DNA of 49,491 nucleotides from Pelargonium nanum (Eukaryota; Streptophyta; Magnoliopsida; Geraniales; Geraniaceae), in the NCBI GenBank assembly GCA_036897485.1, contig JAYMTF010000150.1, positions 1 to 49,491 of the forward strand, read 5' to 3'. Positions 33,616-44,900 of the stretch are shown here, in pieces. The notes under the pieces are model-generated. The model saw nothing but the letters and a program-made list of their open reading frames with translations. It ran no database searches and was not told the DNA's origin. The stretch's first letter is position 1. Every line of letters begins with the position of its first letter. The position numbers were made by a program, and so were the translations under genes.

Positions 33616-36600
33616 ATGGCAGGAGGTACGCAGAATAGCTTGCGAAAAGCACTTGGAGCCATCAAGGATACCACCACTGTTTCGTTGGCGAAAGTCAATA
33701 GCGATTACAAGGTCTGATTTGGTGTTTATAGTTGTCTTTAATTATGGTTCTTCCTTCATTTATGTCTCTGAATCTTTTCCGGTCGCCTTGTTAAATTGGC
33801 AGGAATTGGATATCAATATAATTAAAGCTACAAATCACGTTGAGCGCCCTGCAAAGGAAAAGCACATCAAAGGTGTGCTCTTGCTCTGTCTCCTAATAAG
33901 AAAATTTCATTTTAATTGCTCAAGAACATGTCTTTCCTGAATTATATATACTCAGTTTATGCTTAATGGTAGGTATCTTCTGTAATTTGTGTGTACAACA
34001 AACAGTTGGTACATGGATAGATTCAACAAATCACTCAGTTCAACAGTTGAATCTTCTATTTTGCAGCTATTTTTGCGGCTATTTCGGCTACAAGACCTCG
34101 GGCCGATGTTGCATACTGCATCCATGCTCTTGCCCGGCGACTATCAAAGACACATAATTGGGCGGTATGCTTTATAATCCATTATCTTCACCTATCTACA
34201 GCTTCATAAGTTCAGTAAGAAACTAAAACAAATAAAGTAAAAAGCGAATGAGTAAGCAAACTTCTGCTTATATGATTTGTTGAATCTATGACTGGAATTG
34301 GGTCAACCATTCCTTTATTTTTCATTTTATCTTTAAGTTCTCTGTTTATTATGGTGGTTATATTACTGTAATATAACTGTAAGCTGTCTCATTGGGTTGT
34401 AATTTGAAGTTTATACACTCCTGGTCACTAACTGACTTGAGGACTTTTGTTTGTCTGTGGATCATTTTTCCATGTTAGTGGTCTTATCTTTGTTGGTTTA
34501 TAATTGATTTTTAGGTTGCATTGAAAACATTAATTGTTATTCATCGAGCTTTGAGGGAGGTTGACCCCACTTTTCATGAAGAACTGATTAATTATGGCAG
34601 AAGTAGAAGCCACATGCTTAACATGTCTCATTTCAAAGATGATTCCAGTCCGAATGGTACCTCATTTTTGCCTCATGAAACTTTCTATCTCTTGAAATTC
34701 AAATTCTCTTTTTATGGAATTTGTTGTGGTATGGTGCTTCAGCATGGGACTATTCTGCTTGGGTTCGCGCTTATGCATTATTTTTGGAGGAGAGACTGGA
34801 ATGTTTTCGCATTATGAAGTATGATATTGAGATGGATTGTGCTGTAAGTAGTTTATCTTTTCAATACGATACGCAGACAGAGTATCAATATGTACTAACC
34901 CTGCAGTTTAACTATATAAGAGAGAAAATTTTATATTTACACCTTTTTGCTGCAGAGAACCAAAGATCTGGACACTGCCCAACTGCTTGAGCAGTTACCA
35001 GCTCTGCAGCAGCTTCTTTTCCGAGTCATTGGTTGCCAGGTTAACTTCGATATGTTAATTAAGTTATACTGTTGCAGTTCTTTTCTGATGCAAATCATAG
35101 GTTCCATAAAATGTCATTTTATACATCATTTTAAAAGTTTTTCCAGTTCATATAACAGAGTATTTTAAAAACATTGTGCAGCCACAAGGTGCGTCAGTTC
35201 ATAATTTTGTGATTCAGTTGACGCTTTCAATGGTATGTGGAATGTTTAATCCTTTATTGGCTTAATGATTTGCTGATGTATAGCCGAATCCCCTGATTTG
35301 TTTATCATTTCATAGGTTGCTGCTGAAAGCATAAAAATCTATCAAGCTATAACTGATGGTACAGTGAACTTGGTTGACAAGGTAGGATGTTATATTGTCA
35401 TTTGATTTAGTTAAGCTTGTCTCTTCTGTGAATCATGCATATTTGATAATCTTATTTGATGACAGTTCTTTGAGATGGAGCGTCATGATGCTCTCAAGGC
35501 TTTAGATATATATAGAAGGGCAGGGCAGCAGGTAAAATATCTTAGTAACTATCCTACTGACCATGTAGACAATCTGCACTTGTTCAAGAGGTTTTACATC
35601 TCCATGAAAGCATACTTACCACTATATTTTCAGGCAGAGAGACTTTCAGAATTTTACGAAGTGTGTAAAAGTCTTGATCTTGGACGTGGAGATAAGTTTA
35701 TCAAGATAGAGCAGGTTGTTTATTTTATTTTATTTTTATTTTATAATTTGTGCTTGCCTTCTGGATTGATGCTCGTTGAACCTTTGATTATTACTCTCTT
35801 TATTGAACAACTCTTGTGTTGGTAATGAAGCCCCCGGCATCATTTCTACAAGCCATGGAGGAGTATGTGAGAGAAGCTCCACGGAGTTCAACAATCCGCA
35901 AGGATCAGGTATGAAAGTTTGCTCTATTATTCTTGTAATTCTGCATGAAATTGTACATGTAGTTTGTATTTTATCTTATGTTGTAAATTCACGTGTGTGC
36001 CCATCAAAGAAAGCCAAAGAACCTTGACTATTACTCTTATAGGAGTAACATCATATCCAAATTTAGCAGATGGAGGTGGCAAGATAGAGTTTAGGTCGCA
36101 TTTTGAAGATAGGAATGTAGTAGTTTACAATGTACATGCATATGGTCTTAATAGGCTGGTACTTATCAGATCTCGGTTCATCAATGATAAAGGGAGATGC
36201 AAATGTTTTAATATGCATCAGCATTTGGTAATTAGCTAATTGCTGAATTGGGTTGAATTTGTTATCTATAGAGTATAAAGCTCTTTGGTTGCACCATAGA
36301 ATCTCATATTTAATTTATCTATGCTGTAAAAGCCATTTATGGCAGTTGCCTTCTAAAGATCTCTGAAAATCTTGTATTTTTGTAATTTTATGAATGATTT
36401 TCAACAGTCATTCTAAGTATTTAAATTAATTGATTTAACCAAACAGGTTGACACTAAAATTGCTTCACCAAAAGATATATTGGCAATAGAGTACGAAAAG
36501 TCACCTGAGGTGCAGGAGGAACGTCCAGAATCACCACCTCCCAAACCAGAACCAAAACCTGAACCAGTAAAGGTGGAAGCACCTCTTGTTGAGCCGCCTG

Positions 36601-37662
36601 ATTTGTTGGTATTTCTCAGAATCTTTCTTATTTCTATGTATATTGAATTTTCTTCAAGAGGCTGCGAATTATTTCTAAACATCTGCTGGTTAACCTAGGA
36701 TGTACTATATGTTTTTTTATTGGTTCATAGGGTTTGAGTGATCCTGTTCCAGCTTCACATTTAGACGAAAAGAATGCTCTGGCTTTGGCTATAGTTCCAG
36801 TCGGTAAGTTACTAAGTTCTTCTCTCCTTTGGACGCTTCTTCATAAATAATAGTTCTTTTCAGTAATATGATGAGATATGGTATCTGTTTAAGGCTGAAA
36901 ATGTTGAAAATTTGTCTTAGTTTGTTATTATACTGAGTTGAAATCAGTTAACTATTGAGGTTCTGAGCCATACGTTTAAAATGGTAATGTGTCAAACTTT
37001 AAAAGGTTGATTGATTTATCAGTGGTTGTTGCAGCTGACCAACCAGCTTCTACCGCTCCTCATCCAGCTAATGGAGGTACAGGATGGGAACTGGCACTTG
37101 TTACTGCTCCAAGCTCAAACGAGAGTGCCATGACAGCTAGCAAACTAGTAATTTCCTCTAATGTTTTTAACGTTGATCTGTTTCCCTTGGCTCACTAAAA
37201 TACCTACAGTTCAGAGTTTAGGTTCATACAGATTAAGACATGCTTTTCCTGTTTAATGTGGTGCTCTTTCATTGATGATCTTCTACTTATGTTCTATTAA
37301 AGGCGGGAGGACTAGATATGCTTACACTAGACAGCTTATATGATGACGCAATCAGAAGAAGCAGCCAGAATGTGAGCTACAACCCATGGGAGCAAGGCCC
37401 GATGGCTGGTACCATGATGCAACAACCAGCACAGGACCCTTTTTATGCCTCAAATGCAATGGCTGCACCACATTCAGTTCAGATGGCAGCAATGGCCAAC
37501 CAGCAGCAGGCTTTCATGTTGCAGCAGCAGCAGCAGATGATGATGATGGGTGCGCAACAACAGCCTTCAAATCCTTTTGGCAATCCTCATGGAGCCAGTG
37601 TCCACCCTTATGGCTCAAGTATGCCTGTTCAGGCCTACAATCCATACACAGGCCTCATGTAA
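33616..37662 (+). CDS. PICALM3: ANTH/AP180-type clathrin assembly protein, At5g35200-like (15 exons)
   Basis: Endocytic adaptor that binds phosphoinositide membranes through an ANTH domain and recruits clathrin and SNARE cargo. Coding exons: 33616-33711, 33803-33872, 34067-34164, 34515-34656, 34743-34843, 34956-35039, 35182-35232, 35316-35381, 35466-35531, 35634-35714, 35831-35908, 36447-36608, 36731-36803, 37035-37147, 37303-37662, giving 546 residues (At5g35200 about 544). The N terminus [20 protein letters not shown], the lipid-binding [28 protein letters not shown] and [16 protein letters not shown] are ANTH hallmarks. After about 330 there is a Pro/Glu-rich linker ([11 protein letters not shown]), [33 protein letters not shown], a DPF motif, a Gln/Met-rich tract ([12 protein letters not shown]) and an NPFGNP motif. 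Leader carries an intron. The very small exons made it look fragmentary in single frames. Confidence 0.95.
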
Positions 37663-38933
37663 TCAATATGTGCGAAGAAACAATTATTTTTTTCTGGAAA
37701 CGTAACGCGGCAACAGGAGTGGAGAGGTGTCGGTTGTGGACTTGATCAACGGGCAAAATTTGGAGAAGGGTAAGATGTGTATCATATGTTGTGTATGTGT
37801 AGTAGTCAGTTAGAATGATATTCTTTCTTTCTTTTCTTAATAATCAGTTCGAGGGAGAACTTTTAATTGTTGAGTATATATGTTGGTTAGGTTGCTAATA
37901 AGTTTCTTTTTTTCCTCATCCTTTTTGTTTCTATAGACATTTCAAATTTTTTGAACCCCATATAATATGTCATTCAATTTTAATTCAAATTTGCAATTTC
38001 TTCATTATGTGCATTTGTGATATTCACTTTGGTGACTTATTTTATGATTTGAGAACATAAATGTTCTGTAATTTATGTGATAATGTAATCACATTAATGT
38101 AATGAGATGTATAGCTAAATTTGTAGCACTTGCTTATAATTGGATCTGATCATCTGATTAACATAATTTTGTTCCAACCTTTGTTATTCCAAAAGATAGA
38201 TAAGAGTAATAAGATTGATTTTATTGACCGCTTTTCTCCTTCAAATGCGGATCACTCTCGTAAGGTACACAAGATTCTTGTTAGAATGATTGAGATGTTG
38301 TAAAAGAGAATACGCGTCAGGTGACAACCAACGCATATAGAATAAGTGTTCATATTTGGCATGATAGTAAGAGTCTCAGATGTGAATGAATCTTCAACAA
38401 TTTTGTAAAAGCGTACAAAATGTGAAGAGTGATTTGAATCATACACGAATTGACGTGTTTATTGTGAAAATGTCAATAACTTGGCAAGTGGTCCAGACTG
38501 TCGGAGAGCTGCAACTATTGAAATTGCTCCACAGTCAATAATCATGCACATGTTAAGGTTGCTTATTCATGCATACACTTCTAACTTTTAAGTTGAAGGA
38601 ACTATTGAAGTTGTTCCATAAATCAATAACTTGGCAAGTTATTGGCCATTGTTTTCATGCACAGGGAAACTAAACAGTAAATATAATGACAAATAAACTT
38701 ACTTAAAACTGTCAAAAGGACATCAATTTTTCATCTGTGTATCAATTTCTTTACCTTTTCTCCTATATCATATCATATTGACCGATGTGAAATGTGACGA
38801 ATCACCTGTATGCCACTATACAAAAAGGACTATGGGTTAACCTCACTACTGGCACTGGCTGGGGAAGAAAAAAGGTCAGCCAGTGTAAAGAGACTTCAGA
38901 CATCTACAGTTAACCACTCTCTTCAATCCTATT
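37663..38933. other. Convergent 3' regions of AP180 and the MATH gene
   Basis: Both genes point here, so it holds two 3' UTRs and a short spacer. No supported gene. A diverged direct duplication occupies 38473-38639 (separate entry). Confidence 0.55.
38473..38639. repeat. Diverged direct duplication
   Basis: TCAATAACTTGGCAAGT occurs at 38473-38489 and 38623-38639. AACTATTGAAATTGCTCCA (38513-38531) is echoed by AACTATTGAAGTTGTTCCA (38600-38618). The order of the two blocks is reversed between copies, as expected if the window starts midway in a tandem unit of about 90-150 bases. Confidence 0.6.
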
Positions 38934-41900
38934 TCAATGAACTCTATCAAACCAGGTTCCTGGTCCTCCACTACTGTTCTCAGTATTGTTGTGGAACTCA
39001 ATGCCATTTCCTGGCACTGTAAACCCAACCTGTTCAATGTGTTGATAAGTATTTGCATTTAGGAGGTAATTACCACAGGGATTAGACAAGGGTGCAGCAG
39101 TATTGTTGTGCCCAACCTGTTCAGTGTGTTGGGAAGTATTTGCAATCAAGCGGGAATCACCTTGAGGGCTAGATAGCTGATTGATGGAAACAAACCGGGG
39201 TCCTGCAGGATTGTTGTTATGCATATTGCCGTTGATCTGAATGCCATTGCTGGGCACTGCAAGTCCAACCTGTTGAACAAATTGAGAAGTGTTTGCACTC
39301 GAGAGGTGATTACCAAAAGGCCTTGATAAACGATGTTGGAGAGCACGGATCTCTTTCAATCCTTCTTCGTGAATGCGTAACACTGTCTCTAGTTCATTCG
39401 TTGAGAGATCTTCCAAACCCACACCATAGAGAGGAGCATGTTGCAACATTTCTTCTTGGAGTGAAACTTCAAGAGAACTTATATGTTGCTGCATTACAAG
39501 GGTGGGGAAAGTTAGATAAAAGTAAATAAATGTCAGAACTATTTTAGGGTAGGTTCCTATTAACTTGAGCTTTTCATGTGATCATCGGTCATTAAGCCCT
39601 TAAAGTTTTAATGATGTGATTTAGTGCCTTTAATAATGTGGTGTGTGTTGTTTTGCATATAAAAGAGCGGTGCAGTGCATGAGACTCCCATCGCTTAGGG
39701 TCTGGTTTGCATACCAATGGAAAACATCTAATATCTGACATGAGTACCACAGGCTGAGGCTTCAGATAACTGGTCATACTCAATAATAAACTCGCAAACA
39801 AAATGGAAGGAGAACCAAACCTTGCAGTAATTCAATTTTCTTTCCATCTCAATAATGTGTGCTTTACAGAGTGCCATCTCTTCTTCCATCTCCTGTTTTT
39901 CGCCTTCAGTTTGTGTAACTCTTTGTTTCAACTGACAGACTTCATCCAAAAGAGACTGTTTTAGCCCCCTGTAACTCGCAGCTTCAATTGTAAAACGTTT
40001 TAGTTCTGCCTCAAAATGTTCTCTCTCAGTTTGTACTTTCCTCAACTTGTGACTCAGCATGTTTTTCTCTTTACCTACTTTCTGCATAACTCAAGTACAT
40101 ACAGAAATTTAGATGCTAATGATTCCTGAAATGTAAAAAACCATTTTACTATCATACAACTAGGTTGGTCAAGACAGGCTCCAGATAGAAAGCAAGAATG
40201 ATAATAACAGCAACTGCAGATTCATTTCCTGTCATTATCAAAATAATGATCATCAAGACCTATAACTGTTTTTTTCCAGTAAGATTTTTAAGTTGGACAG
40301 CAATTATCTCCAAAATTGCTATTGAATATTCACATGAGTATATTATATATCCATCAGGAAGACCAACCTAAAATATTCAACAGACCAACCTAAAATAATC
40401 CTAGGTTCTCTTTCACTCTTCTTTCTTTTTTTTTTCTTTTCTTTTTTCTATACATTTTCTCAAGGTAAAAATTTAGTATCACTAACTTGTGTGGTGTTTC
40501 TATGCACTCTCCCAGGATCACTTAACAATAATTAATGTCTTTTCTATCCTCTCTCCATGTGAGGAAAAAGTCTATTTGACAAGTTAAAGGCACTCCTAAA
40601 TGTGATTGAGTGTGGATCTTGTGTCCTAAACTAAGTGTTTGGTGTACACAAATCGTACGACATAGAAATTCTACAATGGCTTCCCTTACCTCGTACGTAT
40701 CCATAGAATCAAAATGCACTCTCTTGAAACCTAACCTAACCCTCCTCACAGATCCAATTAAATCTCCGCCAAGAAAGATCTTCTCTCCAATGGATATTCC
40801 TTGTACCATCTCATCCAAATCCACCCAAAGTTGTCTCTTAGTTAGTTGATTTATCTAGTCCTATTTCTCTACGCACTAATTATGCTGAGCACTGATAGCC
40901 AAATTAGTGATTTTTCTTTTTATAATATCTCAGACTGAAATATGAAACTGCATTGTAAACACGAGGACATGCTATACGGCTATACCTTCAATTCATCATG
41001 CTTTTGAGACTTCAGTTGCAGAAGTTCCTTCTCCAAATCATTTATGCGATCCTGGTAGACCTTTTTCTCAATGGAGAACTTTGCAATTTCAGCCTCTCGT
41101 TCACAACAGTGATGTTCAAGCTGACTCTTAACTTTGTCTATCTGTTTAGAAAACTCTTTCTTCTCCCATTCAAAGTGCTCCACTCCAAGCCTTACTTCAG
41201 ACTGTTTTTCATCAAAAATGTTAAGGTTAATAACAGGTATATTGAGTGGCATTCCAACATTCATATCAGAAGAGACAAGAAATTAGTTACCTCAAGACGA
41301 ACGACATCAGCCTTGAACTCACTTAGTCTTTCCAATAAAGAAGCTTTCTCTTTTTTGATATTTGAAAGCTCAGCTTTACCTTCTTCCTTAACCCGGACGT
41401 TTTCATCCTCACTAGCACGTAACCTATTCCAAAGAGTTTCACGATCAGCAGTGGCAACCTCAGCAATCTCCCCCATCATGCTTACAAATAGTCTAGCAAT
41501 TCCATATTCCCCTTGAATCAAGAATGCCAAAATATCCAAATCTGAGTCATAAGCATTAACTGCAGGGTTCGTAGCACATTCAACCAGTCCTTTCAGCATC
41601 TGCCTATGATATTTCTCATCAGCAAACAACCTAATTAGTATTGCATAAAACAGTCTCACAAATCCACGAACTTGAGGATTTTTGGAGAGGGATAAAGTTT
41701 TGGCAAGATCAAGAACTGAACTGAATTCCACATCTTGGAGACATGACTCCATACTTCCTCGCTCTGTTATATTGCTTCGTTGATCATTTTCAGTAAGCTG
41801 TATTATATTGATGTTCAACTTTTGAGCACGCCGTTTTTCCAAGACTTTAACAACTGCATGATCCTTAATAAGTCCTAGTGCAACACCTCTTTCAAAAGTT

Positions 41901-44900
41901 TGGGAAGCTTCAACAGACAAGGAAGGTATGGATAGCATCTCAATCAAAATATATATATTTAGAAAATGGCAATCTGCACAAGGAAGCTGTTCATCCACTG
42001 AATAGAAGTTGCTGACTCCAAGTCCATTTTCATCACATAAGGGCTCAAAACAGTCTGTTAAACATTTCTCACCAATTTGAAAGACACTATTAATTTCTCC
42101 TAACATAGTCTCGGCGACCCCACTCCAACCATTTATTGTCCTGCTCAAAATATCCAGCACACAAGATGATACATTTCCCCCCAAGCTTTCTAGTCTTGTA
42201 CGAACAAATCTAACCTACAAGGCCCAGAGGTTATTTGTGCAAACATATAAATAACCTGATAGCTTCATAAATAATACTCATACATAAAAAAATATGTTTA
42301 AGGTGCTTACAGCTTGAGGAATTTGCTGACACTGTGATGCAGCTTTGAATAGTAAGGTAACGGTAGCTCCAAGTAGTTCCTCATCAGAATCCGAAAGTAA
42401 TACACACACTTTAGACAATACCTGTTTCCACACCTCACTGCTAAGCTCCAATTGACCAATAGCAGCAAACACCTAAAGAAATTGAGATTCAGTTATTTAA
42501 AAAACACTACAGTACATTGTATAAAGGATGCACTGATGCACTATTTCAGTATGCTTGGCAATATTTAAGTTCAATTCTGGATATTAGAAGCTGATAAAGG
42601 TCAAGATGAAGGCATAACATGATAAAATAGGACAGAATGCTTCATAATTCTCAATCTCTTGCCTAACAAAATAATTGTATAAAGCATGTGCATATAAAAT
42701 AACAAAATAGATATATGAAATTCTCAATACAAAAGGGAAAGCTTCCATTGCCATTAGGATATCAGAGACACTACTATGTAGTGAAACTGAACCGTGCTAG
42801 GTACAAAAATGATAAGTCTCAAGGACAAATGAAGCTTCTGAGTAGAAGAATTCCAAGAGTCAGAAGTAAGCAACCATAGTTAGTCTGCCACTAAGAAGCC
42901 GGAGTGTTTGGGTCCTACTCTTATAGCCTCTATCACAAGGAAGTGTATCATAGTGATAAACCTGGTGGATGAAGGCCACCGGAGGAGTATTATACTACAT
43001 TCTCTAACCTACATCTGTTTGCTAAACAGAATCTCCGGCAATGTACTATTTTACAATATTAACAGGTACACTATTTTCAACTCATTTGGTGAATTTATCT
43101 TCAAAATATCAGGACAAAAAAAAACTTACAGATGTTTGCAATGCAGATTCTACTTCAGGCTTCTGCAGTTGATCCAAAAGCATAAACACAACCAATGGAT
43201 GCTCTGAACGATCAACTAACTTAACCACCAAAGAAACTATATCCAGTAGAAGACTTTTAGGAGCTTTATCGAGCAGAAGCAAGATTTTATCAGACAATTG
43301 AGGCCTTTCCCTTGGCTCAAGACAACCTGGTGAAACCGTGCCATTTAAAGCCTTTAACGAATTAACTATCAACCCCAAAAGCTCCACAGAGGGCTCAGGC
43401 CATGTCGTCTGGAAAAAACAAGTTACTTAGCAAATATTTGCGCTAAAGAATAAAAACCATTTTCTAAGTTATCAAAAATTGTACCTTAAAAGAATGAAGG
43501 CGACATTTAGAAGGATTTCCTGCAGATGCTTCTGGAGGACAAATATGCTGCTTTTGAGGTATATCAATTGCATTCACATTTGAGCATTGCCCTGAATTTG
43601 TGGCTGCACGATTGTTCACCCCAGAAAATAATTTCTCAAATATTAAGGAATGAACAGAATGCGCTGGACTTATTTCTCTGGGATCTGGGTAAGGTTTTGA
43701 GCTTGCATCATAAGAATCCTCGCAAGATCTTCCTTTTGAAGGTTGACAACATTCAACCAAAATATCTAAAATGACATCATTTATTGCCTGTTTTAAAACA
43801 TTGTTCAGCATCTCTAAATTTACCAGACTGGATGAAGACTTGCAGAGTCTAAAACTGTCCTGCTTCTTATCATTAGAGAACTCGGTTTGGAAACGTCTCA
43901 TTTCAATAGGATCATCCAGGTAAAATCGCAGTCCAATCAGAATATTAGCTACTGCACCAATATCCATTCTTACTTCTTTCAAAATACCCAGTCGCCATAG
44001 AGGATTATCGTCATCTATAAGCGAGCTTAGAAGAAGATCACTGAAGATGTCTATGTTATCTATAACAGATACTTCACTGTCTCCGCAATCAGAAAGATCA
44101 TTCCGGTCATTCGACAGACCATGTAGGTCATTGTCTGAATTTAAAAACTGACAGAAGGAATATTCATTGTTAAACCAATGCGTATTTACCATTACCGATA
44201 AGGAATATGAAACATCGAACAAACCATCAAAACTGACCAAATAATACTAATGCAATAATGATGATAACCAAAGTACAACATTGAAGCAAAAAGTGGTTAT
44301 GGAATAATGATTTAATAGAAGAAATAGTGATGTAAGTTATCTCATTGCATCGGTGGGTACAACCAAGAGCAAAGCAAAACTCACTCTGTCCCAAAATAAT
44401 TATCCACTCTATAAAAAAAAATTGTCACAAAATAATTGTCCACTTTATATTTCCATTAGTTAGTAATGCATGAATTTTCAATAATATCTCTATGATAAGT
44501 TGGTGTGAACCCTTTGTTAAAACAAGAACACATGGGGGTACAAAGAAAAAACTTAACTCTAACTAACCCATCCTTAACTTACACAAAAATGGAAAGTGGA
44601 CAATTATTTTGAGACGGATGGAGTATAACATTATGACCAACAGCAATATTCCATAGGAATAAAGTTATGTAGTACTTGTTTCATCAGCTCGTACCAAGAA
44701 GTGAACTTCACATGGGCTAACTGGCTAAGAGTACAAGATAAAAACTACTGATTAACTACAACCAAACTTTAGATCTTGAAAGAAACGGGAGAAAAAAAAA
44801 AACAAAGTTTCTATGCAGAAAAGGGATAGCTATGTACTAACCTCTAGTCCTGAGAATTCAAGCCATGGGCAATAATCAATGATCTCACAAACAAGAACAA

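Noticed and set aside
38810-39022. Small plus-strand open frame after AP180
   Set aside because: Antisense to the last MATH exon and its 3' UTR.
40998-41516. 172-codon plus-strand open frame
   Set aside because: It is the antisense of two exons of the MATH gene and the intron between them; no family resemblance of its own.
42908-43207. 99-codon plus-strand open frame inside a MATH gene intron
   Set aside because: Partly antisense to an exon and otherwise low-complexity, with no recognisable motif.
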